From positions 248,001 to 312,000 of the forward strand of contig NZ_QUHR01000002.1 in NCBI RefSeq assembly GCF_003479605.1: a stretch of DNA of 64,000 bases, written 5' to 3'. Within the stretch, counting starts at the first letter, position 1; each line of letters begins with the position of its first letter. Shown here piece by piece: positions 27,982 to 36,473 of this stretch. Below the pieces are notes generated by a model, which worked only from the letters and a program-made list of their open reading frames with translations, had not been told where the DNA came from and made no database searches. The DNA comes from Roseburia sp. AF12-17LB (lineage in GTDB: Bacteria > Bacillota > Clostridia > Lachnospirales > Lachnospiraceae). Both the position numbers and the translations under genes were made by a program.

Positions 27982-29195
27982 CTTCCGATTTCCTCCTGGC
28001 ATATGATTTCTTCTACTCTTGCCTTAACGGTTCCGTCTTTTACACTGATCTGCAATTGTTCCCCTTTTGAAACCTGTGAAATACTTTTTAAACCATTCTG
28101 CCGGCTGTCAGAAACATATGCATATCCCTGTCCCAATCGTTTCAATGGCGAAATATCATCGAAATGCTGGGCTAACATCCGAAATCTTGCCTTATTCTTA
28201 TCTAACTGCTGTGTCATGCCATGCTCTAAGCGAAGCTGTAATTCCCCCAGATACTGTTTCTGACTGTTCAGACGATATACAGGACTCTGTTGCATTAATC
28301 TTGCCTTCAGTGTCTCCATGCGTCCCTGTATCACAGCAATTTTACTCTTCATGCTGCGCATCAGATGTACCCGGTCAGTCTGTATCCGCTGTAACATCTG
28401 ATTCCTGTCATATACCGCAAGTTCTGCCGCTGCAGACGGAGTCGGTGCCCGCAAGTCTGCCACATAATCCGCAATGGTGTAATCCACTTCATGTCCCACT
28501 GCAGAAATAACCGGTGTTTCACATTCAAAAATTGCCCTTGCAACAATTTCTTCGTTGAATGCCCATAAATCCTCTATGGAGCCACCACCACGCCCCACAA
28601 TGATAATGTCCAAATGCATGGCATCCAATGCATGAATCCCATTTACAATGCTTTCTTTGGCACCCTCACCCTGTACCAGTGCCGGATATAGAATAAGCTG
28701 CACATAAGGATTTCTTCGTGCAGCAATATTACGGATATCCTGTATTGCAGCCCCGGTAGGTGCTGTAACAATTCCAATACGTCCGGCATACTGCGGAATC
28801 GGTTTTTTATACTCTTCCGCAAACATGCCCATTTCCTCAAGTTCCTGTTTCAATTGAAGAAATCTGGCATATAAATCCCCTGCACCGGCAAGTGTAATTT
28901 CTTTTGCATATATCTGATATCTGCCATCACGTTCAAATACTTCAATAGAACCTGTTACCTCGACTTTGTCGCCATCCTTCATACGAAAGGATAAACCACC
29001 CCGGTTACCGGCAAACATAATTGCACTGATGGCACTGTTATTTTCCTTTAAAGTAAAATAAATATGACCGGAGGAATGATATTTACAATTCGATACCTCA
29101 CCCTTCACACATACCTGATGCAGGACAAAATCCTGGGCAAACATATTTCTGATATATCGGTTAATCTGGGTTACCCCATATACTTTCTTTATCAT
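27978..29195 (-). CDS. xseA: Exodeoxyribonuclease VII large subunit
   Basis: Catalytic subunit of the single-strand-specific exonuclease VII. The 405-residue protein has an N-terminal OB fold ([20 protein letters not shown]) and a catalytic core with [18 protein letters not shown] and [19 protein letters not shown]. The start overlaps the nusB stop (ATGA), and the stop overlaps xseB. All four genes nusB-xseA-xseB-ispA are tightly packed. Confidence 0.96.
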   Translation of the reverse strand: MIKKVYGVTQINRYIRNMFAQDFVLHQVCVKGEVSNCKYHSSGHIYFTLKENNSAISAIMFAGNRGGLSFRMKDGDKVEVTGSIEVFERDGRYQIYAKEITLAGAGDLYARFLQLKQELEEMGMFAEEYKKPIPQYAGRIGIVTAPTGAAIQDIRNIAARRNPYVQLILYPALVQGEGAKESIVNGIHALDAMHLDIIIVGRGGGSIEDLWAFNEEIVARAIFECETPVISAVGHEVDYTIADYVADLRAPTPSAAAELAVYDRNQMLQRIQTDRVHLMRSMKSKIAVIQGRMETLKARLMQQSPVYRLNSQKQYLGELQLRLEHGMTQQLDKNKARFRMLAQHFDDISPLKRLGQGYAYVSDSRQNGLKSISQVSKGEQLQISVKDGTVKARVEEIICQEEIGR

Positions 29196-29587
29196 GCGAT
29201 TTTTGCCAATACTCCGTTGATAAATGCCGGTGAATCATCTGTTCCATATTTTTTTGCCAGTTCTACTGCTTCATTGATGGCTACTCCGGTTGGAATATCC
29301 TCTTCATATTTCATCTCATATACAGCAAGACGAATCAGGGTCAGATCAACTTTGCCCATACGGGTTGTTTTCCAGCCTTTGGATGATTCATTGATAATCT
29401 TATCGATTTCCTCTAAAACAGCAATAATCTTATTAAATTTGTCTTCAATATAACTCTCATCCGGCTTCTCAATCGGTTCATTCTCTTCGATAAACAGATT
29501 CATCTGCTCTTCGTATTCCTTCTCACTATGAAATTCCACACGGAATAACATTTTAAATATCTGTTCTCTGATTTCTCTCCTGCTCAT
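29192..29587 (-). CDS. nusB: Transcription antitermination factor NusB
   Basis: RNA-binding protein of the rRNA antitermination complex. The 131-residue all-helical protein has the C-terminal signature [27 protein letters not shown] choose the ATG at 29587, behind AAAGGA; the ORF extends to 29602. First gene of the nusB-recN operon, downstream of the asp23 terminator. Confidence 0.95.
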   Translation of the reverse strand: MSRREIREQIFKMLFRVEFHSEKEYEEQMNLFIEENEPIEKPDESYIEDKFNKIIAVLEEIDKIINESSKGWKTTRMGKVDLTLIRLAVYEMKYEEDIPTGVAINEAVELAKKYGTDDSPAFINGVLAKIA

Positions 29588-29623
29588 GTTGTATCCTTTC
29601 ATTATTGGTCTTCCATGTAACTA

Positions 29624-29652
29624 TAAAAAAGAATGCTTTAACAGCATTCTTT
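29624..29652 (-). terminator. Terminator of the Asp23 gene
   Basis: AAAGAATGCT and AGCATTCTTT form a 10-bp hairpin with a five-base loop, followed on the minus strand by a TTTTTTAT tract. It separates the Asp23 gene from nusB. Confidence 0.8.
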
Positions 29653-29684
29653 ATTATACTACATCTGCGGTTATCACAAAAGTT

Positions 29685-30062
29685 TTATTTCGTATTTTTC
29701 ATGTCAACCGTTGCAATTCTGACGTTAACAATTGCTACGGATAATCCTGTCATAGTCTCAATTGCAGATTTTACTTTCTCCTGTACCTTCTCAGATACTT
29801 CCGGAATAGAATAACCATAAGAAATATTTAAAGCTACTTCTACGCTGACCGTTTTCTCTGCCACTTCTACCTTAACACCCTTAGATAAATTCTTCATTCC
29901 AAGTTTGCTCACCAGTTCATTGGTAATATTGCCAGCCATGGATGCAACTCCTTCTACTTCTGTTGCTGCAAGTCCTGCAATAATAGCAACGACCTCATCT
30001 GCCACATGTACTTCCCCAAGGTTATCTTCTTTTATTTTAACAACTTTTCTATTATCTGCCAT
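29685..30062 (-). CDS. Asp23/Gls24-family envelope stress protein
   Basis: A 125-residue protein of the Asp23 family (YqhY type). The conserved segments are GEVHVADEVVAIIAGLAATEVEGV and VEVALNISYGYSIPEVSEKVQ. In Bacillus YqhY lies next to nusB and accBC and affects fatty-acid synthesis; others attach to the membrane as stress proteins. Here it lies just upstream of nusB, with its own terminator in between. Exact role here is inferred only. Confidence 0.9.
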   Translation of the reverse strand: MADNRKVVKIKEDNLGEVHVADEVVAIIAGLAATEVEGVASMAGNITNELVSKLGMKNLSKGVKVEVAEKTVSVEVALNISYGYSIPEVSEKVQEKVKSAIETMTGLSVAIVNVRIATVDMKNTK

Positions 30063-30084
30063 CGTTTTGCCTCCTACAAAAATA

Positions 30085-32049
30085 TTATGTGGTTATTATA
30101 TCAGATAATTCATTTTTTGAAAACCTTTCCGCATAATATTGTGCATTTTCCCTGCGTAAAAGTTCTAAGAAATCTCTGTCCGGAATCGGCTTGGAATAAA
30201 AATATCCCTGCAGATAATCACAGTGCTGTTCTGTCAGATAATCTACATATTCCTGGTTTTCTACTCCTTCTACCACAATCTCAAGCCCAAGTTCTTTAAT
30301 CATGCGGATAGTATTACGCAATGCAATCATTGCCTTTTCATTTTTAAATGCTTCCCACAGAATGGTTTTATCAATTTTTACGATACGGAATGGAAACCGG
30401 AACAGATAATCCGTATTGGAATATCCCGAGCCATAATCATCCAAAGAAAACTCAATGCCCTGCTTATGCAGTATCTTGATATTGTTTTCCAACATATCAC
30501 TATGGGCTGCCGCTGTCTCAGTAATCTCAAGATTGATCTGGGCTGGTGCTACATGATACTTCTTCATTATTTCCGTCAACCTCTCGGCAAGATTTTCCTG
30601 CATACACTGCACCACAGACAGATTTATTTCTATATACTGTAAGCCATAGTCCGTAAGCTGCTTTTCCTGGATAAAACGACAGACTGTCTCAAATACAAAT
30701 TCTCCAATCTGCATAATCATTCCGCTCTTTTCTGCAATCGGAATAAATTCTTCCGGAGAAATGTAGCCCATACTCTGATCTTTCAGCCGGACCAGTGCTT
30801 CCGCAGATACGATTCTGTTTTCTGTCACCGAATAAATCGGCTGGTAAAAGACTTCGAAACCTTTATGGTCTACTGCATCATTCAAAAGTTTCCGGATACG
30901 AAGTTCCCTCTTTGGCCGGTCAATATCCATCTCAGCAGTCTTTAATACTACATTTCCATTTTCAGATGATATTGAACGCATATACTGGATATAGTCAATT
31001 AATCCATTCAGATTATTCGTATCACGCGGACACACAATACTGCTGATATGAATCCGGAATTTTGTCTCTACACTGCCGGAATGCCATGGCTGTTCAAACC
31101 GGTTCAGAATCTGCCGGATCAGTAAGGAAGAATCAATATCCTTCTTCTTCCGGTCTAACGCCAGCACATATACGCTCTGTGAAAACTGGTAAATACGTGA
31201 ATTGTCGATAAGCTTACGAAAAAATGCCGCCATTTCCTTCAGGAATTCATTGACGGAATCATTTCCCAATGTCTGCCGCATCACCTTTAAATTATGCACT
31301 TTAATGACAAGCATCGGAAAACGCTCACTTCCTAACAGGCGTTCCTCTGACTCTTTTAAAAATGCCCTCCGGTTCATAATTTCAAGCTCCGGCACCGTAT
31401 ATTCCTGTGGTCTTTCCGAAGAAATCAGATATAAAAGTACACACATTGCCATTCCAAAAAACTGAAACCGGAAACCCGGAAATGCAATATGAAGCACCAG
31501 TGTAAATACACTTACAACTGCAAATACAGTCGTAGAGAATAATAATTCAAAGCTGAGCCTTTTCCGGAAACGAACCAGAAACACTTCCCCCATCAGATAA
31601 AAATAAATCATACATAGGTAGAATAACATAATTCCATTCTGTCTCTGATAACTGCCATCCGTTCCCACTTTAAAAAGATATGGTATAAATAACTGTACTA
31701 CCAGCAATGCGATTACAATCCAGGCCGGTACAAACAACCATCCCTTTTCCTTCCGGATAAAGCGTTCCACTCTTCCTGTCAGGCACAGAATATACAAAAG
31801 ATAAGCTGCCGCTGCCACAACCTGTCCTAAAATACAGATATAGAGCAGGACTGTAGTTCCTGTTTTTCCGAAAGTAATTTCCTCCCAGAACAGTAAAAAG
31901 TCGCTGGTAGACACGACAAGCAGAGCATACAACATTACGCGGTATACCCTGCTTTGAAAATTGTCACTGTATTTTCTTAAATGATACGCAACTAATGCAG
32001 TCAGAAGAACAAATGCAGCCGCAATATCGTAGTATACTAAATGCTCCAT
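30085..32049 (-). CDS. Membrane-anchored EAL-domain c-di-GMP phosphodiesterase with degenerate GGDEF
   Basis: A 654-residue sensor protein. Residues 1-220 contain seven to eight membrane segments, residues about 230-385 are a GGDEF-like fold lacking GGDEF (FSQSVYVLAL stands at the active site), and residues about 395-640 are an EAL domain. The catalytic set looks complete: EALVRL, EINLS, LEITET, DDYGSGYS, KIDK, VVEGVEN and QGYFYSKPIP. It should hydrolyse c-di-GMP at the membrane in response to an unknown signal. It begins three bases after a hypothetical gene, so the pair is one unit. Confidence 0.9.
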   Translation of the reverse strand: MEHLVYYDIAAAFVLLTALVAYHLRKYSDNFQSRVYRVMLYALLVVSTSDFLLFWEEITFGKTGTTVLLYICILGQVVAAAAYLLYILCLTGRVERFIRKEKGWLFVPAWIVIALLVVQLFIPYLFKVGTDGSYQRQNGIMLFYLCMIYFYLMGEVFLVRFRKRLSFELLFSTTVFAVVSVFTLVLHIAFPGFRFQFFGMAMCVLLYLISSERPQEYTVPELEIMNRRAFLKESEERLLGSERFPMLVIKVHNLKVMRQTLGNDSVNEFLKEMAAFFRKLIDNSRIYQFSQSVYVLALDRKKKDIDSSLLIRQILNRFEQPWHSGSVETKFRIHISSIVCPRDTNNLNGLIDYIQYMRSISSENGNVVLKTAEMDIDRPKRELRIRKLLNDAVDHKGFEVFYQPIYSVTENRIVSAEALVRLKDQSMGYISPEEFIPIAEKSGMIMQIGEFVFETVCRFIQEKQLTDYGLQYIEINLSVVQCMQENLAERLTEIMKKYHVAPAQINLEITETAAAHSDMLENNIKILHKQGIEFSLDDYGSGYSNTDYLFRFPFRIVKIDKTILWEAFKNEKAMIALRNTIRMIKELGLEIVVEGVENQEYVDYLTEQHCDYLQGYFYSKPIPDRDFLELLRRENAQYYAERFSKNELSDIITT

Positions 32050-32051
32050 TC

Positions 32052-32531
32052 TTATCCCTCACACTCTGCATAGATATTATCTGAAAGATATTTTACATCA
32101 CTGAACGGTTCCTGCTCTGTTGTTTCTTCTGCCATTCCTGCCGCCTTTATCTTCGTCAGTTTGTCGATATAAAAATCCACAGCCTTCTTTGACTCTTCGA
32201 AAGTATATAACGCTGCCGGGGAATTCCATTCCCTGATATAAACCTTGTTGTAGTCAATATAAGCAATCATGGCAAAATCGCCGTCTTCCGGGTTTAGAAA
32301 TGTCTTCTGCATGGATGCATGCATATCACAGCCACGGATGATTTTATCCTCTTTGTTTTTCTTCTGCCCGGTTACAGCTTTTGCAGACTTCTCTCCGGAT
32401 TCCGTTTTATTTCCGGATGCCTTCTTTTTCTTCTGGTCTTCTTCCACCATCCGGTCTATGGCATCTGCTGCACGATTCATTGCTTCGAAAATATCAAGTT
32501 GTCCCTCTACACCTTTTTTCTCCGTTTTCAT
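32052..32531 (-). CDS. Hypothetical protein upstream of the EAL gene
   Basis: A 159-residue protein I do not recognise. It opens with a short LDIFEAMNRAADAIDRM helix, followed by a lysine/serine-rich linker (about residues 33-62) and a compact C-terminal half with DGDFAMIAYIDYNKVYIREW. No signal peptide or membrane segment. ATG at 32531 behind AGGGGG. The stop is directly followed by the start of the EAL gene, which implies coupling; a role with c-di-GMP signalling is only a guess. Confidence 0.7.
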   Translation of the reverse strand: MKTEKKGVEGQLDIFEAMNRAADAIDRMVEEDQKKKKASGNKTESGEKSAKAVTGQKKNKEDKIIRGCDMHASMQKTFLNPEDGDFAMIAYIDYNKVYIREWNSPAALYTFEESKKAVDFYIDKLTKIKAAGMAEETTEQEPFSDVKYLSDNIYAECEG

Positions 32532-32577
32532 TGTGCCCCCTGTATTTTCTTAAGCCTTTTTCCAAAAAGAAATCTGC

Positions 32578-33510
32578 TTATTTTCCCACAATTTTTCTGG
32601 TATTGATATAATCATATGGTGTCTGCTGATACACATAATAATTCAGCCAGTTTGCATATAACATATTACCGTGTGAACGCCACTGCAGTAATGGTTTTGC
32701 ATTGATATCATTGTCCGGATAATAATTCTCCGGCATGGCAATATCCATCCCTTTCTGCAGATCACGCTTATATTCCTCATCCAATGTATAACGGTCATAT
32801 TCCGGATGTCCCATCACAAAAATTTTGCGTCCCTCATTGGCAATTGCCAGAAATACACCTGCTTTTTCTGATTCTGCAAGAATGGTAATATCCTTTACCT
32901 TCTCAATATCCTCTTTACGGATTCCGGAATGTCTCGAATGCGGTGCCATAAAGCGGTCATCAAATCCCCTTACCAGTGGTACTTTGCGGTTCTTTACCTG
33001 ATGTTCGAAAATTCCAAACATTTTCTCATCCAGCATATATTTTGGGATACCATAGTGATAATAGAGAGCAGCCTGTGCACCCCAGCATAAATGCAGGGTT
33101 GATGTTACGTGGGTCTTAGACCACTCCATAATATCACAGACTTCCTTCCAGTAATCCACCTCTTCGTATTCCATGGTTTCTACCGGTGCACCGGTTATAA
33201 TCAGTCCGTCCAGATTCTCATCCCAGATTTCATCCATTGTCTGATAAAAATGATTCAGATGACTCATGGATGTATTCTTTGATTCATGGGATGATACCGT
33301 TAAAAAGGTAACATCAACCTGTAATGGTGTATTTGCAAGTGAACGCAGCAACTGCAGTTCCGTTTCTTCTTTTAATGGCATCAGATTCAGTATTCCAATC
33401 CGGATTGGGCGGATATCCTGATGTTCTGCTCTTCCCTCATCCATAACAAACACATTTTCCCTTTCCAGAATCTCTCTGGACGGTAAATCGCTCATTATCT
33501 TAATCGGCAT
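32578..33510 (-). CDS. metA: Homoserine O-acetyltransferase (MetA type)
   Basis: Activates homoserine for methionine synthesis. The 310-residue MetA-fold protein has the catalytic cysteine C142 ([10 protein letters not shown]) and H235/E237 ([10 protein letters not shown]). Residue 111 is glutamate ([12 protein letters not shown]). In characterised MetA enzymes Glu at this position goes with acetyl-CoA and Gly with succinyl-CoA, so an acetyltransferase is predicted despite the common HTS name. Start ATG at 33510 behind AGAGG. Asd at 3927-5012 supplies the upstream intermediate. No SAM riboswitch is visible in the short leader. Confidence 0.93.
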   Translation of the reverse strand: MPIKIMSDLPSREILERENVFVMDEGRAEHQDIRPIRIGILNLMPLKEETELQLLRSLANTPLQVDVTFLTVSSHESKNTSMSHLNHFYQTMDEIWDENLDGLIITGAPVETMEYEEVDYWKEVCDIMEWSKTHVTSTLHLCWGAQAALYYHYGIPKYMLDEKMFGIFEHQVKNRKVPLVRGFDDRFMAPHSRHSGIRKEDIEKVKDITILAESEKAGVFLAIANEGRKIFVMGHPEYDRYTLDEEYKRDLQKGMDIAMPENYYPDNDINAKPLLQWRSHGNMLYANWLNYYVYQQTPYDYINTRKIVGK

Positions 33511-33588
33511 ATTATCTAACCTCTTTTCATCATATACACATATCTCATTTCATAATACCTTAATTTTACGAATACTTCAATATGCAAT

Positions 33589-35562
33589 TCACTTTCCGAA
33601 ACGTTCCACAAACATATCTTCAGAAATAATCGGAATGCCAAGACTCTTTGCTTTCTGATTCTTTGATGATGTGGATTCAATATCATTATTCACAAGATAA
33701 TCTGTCTTCTTAGAAACACTGCCGGTAACAGAACCGTTCTGGCTCTCCACATACTCTTTAAATTCGGTACGGTTTTTAAACTGATGGACATCACCGGTAA
33801 TGACAAAGGTAAGTCCTTCACAGGTTCCTCCCTCTGTCACCTTCGGCTCTACTTCCGCAATGTTTAATATTTCTTCTAATGCAGCTACCGTATGACGGTT
33901 TTGATTCTGTCTGTACCAGTCCAGCATGGAAGTCGAACGCTCCGGTCCGATTCCGTCAATATCCTCAAATCCTTCCCCTGCATGCAGTTTCTGAAAGAAA
34001 CCTCCTGTGCCAAGGGCAGCAATCATTTTCTTTCCTGCATCGGTGCCAATCTGCGGAATGCATAGTGCATAAATAAAATGTACCGGATCAACGTTTTTGC
34101 TCTTTTCAATTGCCTGCAGCATATTGTTACAGGATTTCTCGCCAAATCCGTCTAAAGAGCGGATTTCATCCGCATGATTTTTAAGAGTATAAATATCTTC
34201 AAAATAATGGATATATCCTAAGTTCATAAACTTTAGCATGGTCTGTATGGACAATCCGTCAATGTCCATGCCGGGCTTGCTGACAAAGCGGCTGAATTTT
34301 TTTACATGCTTTGCGGTACAGTCCGGATTCGTACAATGTAAAGTCTTTGTTCCGCTGTGTTCACTGATTCTGATTTCCGTTCTGGCATGGCATACCGGAC
34401 AAAATTCCGGAATCGTAAAAGTTCCTTCCTTTTTCTTTACGCCGATACATTTTGGAATAATCTTATTTGCTTTAATAATATCAAGTGTGGTCTTCCCATC
34501 TTCTCCGATTCCAAGACGTTCCATTTCACTGATATTACAAAGGGAGGCTCGGCTTACGGTGGTTCCCTCCAGTGCAACCGGCTCAAATACTGCTACCGGA
34601 GAAATGGTAGATGCCGCACAGGACCACTCTACATATTTTAATGTGGTCTCCGCAGAGACATCCTGCCATTTAAACGCATAACCGGCTCTAGACGCATGAT
34701 GTCCGGTAACATTACCGGTCTGGGCATAATCATTATCTTCATAACAGATAACCAGTCCATCTACCGGAATATCCATTTCACCATCTTCTACCTTCTTTGT
34801 CCAGCGTTCTACAACTTCCTCCAACCCTTTCGCATCGGTCAATTCATGTGCTACTGTCGTAAATCCAAGCTTCTCAAGATAATCCATCCGTTCTCCCCAG
34901 GATGACATTGTTTCATCCAGATGCACCAGTGTAAATGCATAAAAATGAATATGGCGTTCCTTTACTTTATCAAGATTGCTCTTATCCAGACCTAAAGTGC
35001 CGGATGCAAGATTTCTCGGGTTGGCATATTTTTCATCATCATCTTCAATGGTATCATTGATTAATTCAAAATCTGTATAGGTAATAGCCGCTTCGCCACG
35101 GACTACCAGATGTCCCTTATATTTTACAGTCTTTGGAATCCCTTCAATGGCATCCTTCATAAATGTGATATTGCTGCCGACGGTTCCATTTCCTCTTGTT
35201 AAAATCTTAACAAGTTTTCCGTTATCATAAGTTACTACCAATGTTAATCCATCCAGTTTCCAGGATAACCAGACTGGTCTTTCTCCCGCCCACACCTGTA
35301 AATCAGAAATCCGTTTCGTCTTGGCAAGGGAAAGTGCCGGATATTCATGCGCTTCCCGTTCACCATTGCTTTCCTCAAATCCGGCATTCTGTGTCGGACT
35401 TTCCGGCAGAATATATCCTGTTTTTTCTTCTAACCGGGTCAGTTCGTCAAACATGCCATCCCATTCATAGTTTGACATAATTTCATCCTGTCCATTGTAA
35501 TATGCTTCGGACGCCTCATTTAACGTTTTTACCAGTTCCTCGATTCTCTTCTTCTCATCCAT
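33589..35562 (-). CDS. ligA: NAD-dependent DNA ligase LigA, divergent type
   Basis: Seals nicks using NAD. Domains in order: N-terminal Ia (about 1-70), adenylation with the lysine K102 in WKLDG, OB fold, a four-cysteine zinc finger (CPVCHARTEIR...LHCTNPDC), helix-hairpin-helix repeats and a BRCT domain at the C-terminus. I choose the ATG at 35562 (657 residues) behind AAGGAG; the frame runs to 35583. Several usually constant blocks are altered, such as YYNGQDEIMSNYEWDGM and MDIDGLSIQTM. It may be the only ligase or a second paralogue; the rest of the genome would decide. Confidence 0.9.
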   Translation of the reverse strand: MDEKKRIEELVKTLNEASEAYYNGQDEIMSNYEWDGMFDELTRLEEKTGYILPESPTQNAGFEESNGEREAHEYPALSLAKTKRISDLQVWAGERPVWLSWKLDGLTLVVTYDNGKLVKILTRGNGTVGSNITFMKDAIEGIPKTVKYKGHLVVRGEAAITYTDFELINDTIEDDDEKYANPRNLASGTLGLDKSNLDKVKERHIHFYAFTLVHLDETMSSWGERMDYLEKLGFTTVAHELTDAKGLEEVVERWTKKVEDGEMDIPVDGLVICYEDNDYAQTGNVTGHHASRAGYAFKWQDVSAETTLKYVEWSCAASTISPVAVFEPVALEGTTVSRASLCNISEMERLGIGEDGKTTLDIIKANKIIPKCIGVKKKEGTFTIPEFCPVCHARTEIRISEHSGTKTLHCTNPDCTAKHVKKFSRFVSKPGMDIDGLSIQTMLKFMNLGYIHYFEDIYTLKNHADEIRSLDGFGEKSCNNMLQAIEKSKNVDPVHFIYALCIPQIGTDAGKKMIAALGTGGFFQKLHAGEGFEDIDGIGPERSTSMLDWYRQNQNRHTVAALEEILNIAEVEPKVTEGGTCEGLTFVITGDVHQFKNRTEFKEYVESQNGSVTGSVSKKTDYLVNNDIESTSSKNQKAKSLGIPIISEDMFVERFGK

Positions 35563-35584
35563 GGATATGCTCCTTACCCTCAAT

Positions 35585-36325
35585 CTATTTTGGCATTACT
35601 GTTGTATTGCTGGAATTTAAAATGCGCCGGTTCAGCTCAGTCCACTCCTCCGCCGTTACTCTGCGGTACTTTCCTTTTTTGAGACTGCCCAGTTCTATAT
35701 TCATAATGCGGACTCTCTTTAATTTTACTACTTTATATCCGCAATACTCACACATCCGGCGGATCTGCCGGTTATACCCCTGGGTTAATATGATTCGGAA
35801 TTTACGCACATCCAGTTTTTCTACTGCACATGGTCTTGTAACCACACCAAGTTCTTCCAGTGGAACTCCCCCGGACATTTTCTTTAAAAATGCCTCCGTT
35901 ATGTCATGATTTACGGTAACTTCATATTCCTTTTCATGCATATTCCCGGCACGCATCATCTTATTTACAATATCCCCATTATTTGTCAATAATATAAGTC
36001 CCTGGGAATCTTTATCCAGTCTTCCTACCGGATAAATACGTTTCGGATAATGAATATAATCAACAATATTGTCTTTTTCGTCTTTTGCAGCAGTGCAGAC
36101 AATGCCCACCGGCTTATTAAATGCAAGAAGAATCATTTCCTCTTCTTTTTTTATTGTTTTTCCATCTACACACACCCGCTGTCCCGGCATCACCTTACAG
36201 CCGACAGAAAGAACTTTTCCATCTACCGTAATACGTCCCTGCTCAATCAGACGGTCCGCTTCTCTCCTGGAACAATATCCTGCTTCACTTAAAAATTTAT
36301 TGATTCTGATTCCGTTTTCTTCCAT
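35585..36325 (-). CDS. rluF: 23S rRNA pseudouridine synthase RluF
   Basis: Isomerises uridine in 23S rRNA (position 2604 in E. coli). The N-terminal S4 domain is RINKFLSEAGYCSRREADRLI; the catalytic motif is GRLDKDSQGLILLTN with aspartate in RLD. AGNMHEKEYEVTV and QGYNRQIRRMCEYCGYKVVKL match RluF better than RsuA or RluB. I choose the ATG at 36325 (246 residues). The ORF extends to 36466, but that part translates the repeat and terminator at 36372-36464. It lies 22 bases upstream of ligA. Confidence 0.92.
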   Translation of the reverse strand: MEENGIRINKFLSEAGYCSRREADRLIEQGRITVDGKVLSVGCKVMPGQRVCVDGKTIKKEEEMILLAFNKPVGIVCTAAKDEKDNIVDYIHYPKRIYPVGRLDKDSQGLILLTNNGDIVNKMMRAGNMHEKEYEVTVNHDITEAFLKKMSGGVPLEELGVVTRPCAVEKLDVRKFRIILTQGYNRQIRRMCEYCGYKVVKLKRVRIMNIELGSLKKGKYRRVTAEEWTELNRRILNSSNTTVMPK

Positions 36326-36371
36326 CAATATTTTCACCCTGTGTAAATTTTCTCGCTGCCCGCGGAACAAA

Positions 36372-36442
36372 GAATGTGTCTTGGTACATCCTCGCGGAGC
36401 GTTTTTTACTTTACAGGAAAGCAATTTCCTGTAAAGTAAAAA
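36372..36442 (-). repeat. Post-terminator element, 71-nt short form
   Basis: Minus strand, directly after the terminator of the SH3 gene. It contains the palindrome (TTACTTTACAGGAAA, loop, TTTCCTGTAAAGTAA) and then CGCTCCGCGAGGATGTACC. Compared with the long copies near 59.6-59.9 kb it lacks about 56 internal bases; the break falls at CATTCTCGC/CATCCTCGC-like direct repeats. It lies in the leader of rluF. Confidence 0.8.
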
Positions 36443-36464
36443 TAACGGAGGTCCTAAGACCTCC
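36438..36464 (-). terminator. Terminator of the SH3-domain gene
   Basis: GGAGGTC-TTAG-GACCTCC followed by GTTATTTTTAC, ten bases after the gene's stop codon. Its T-tract merges into the element at 36372-36442. Confidence 0.85.
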
Positions 36465-36473
36465 ATCTATTTA

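Noticed and set aside
33511..33588. SAM riboswitch upstream of metA
   Set aside because: The gap is only 78 bases and shows no S-box stems or terminator.
36326..36466. N-terminal extension of rluF
   Set aside because: It is a translation of the repeat element and the SH3 gene terminator; the conserved S4 domain starts at the ATG at 36325.
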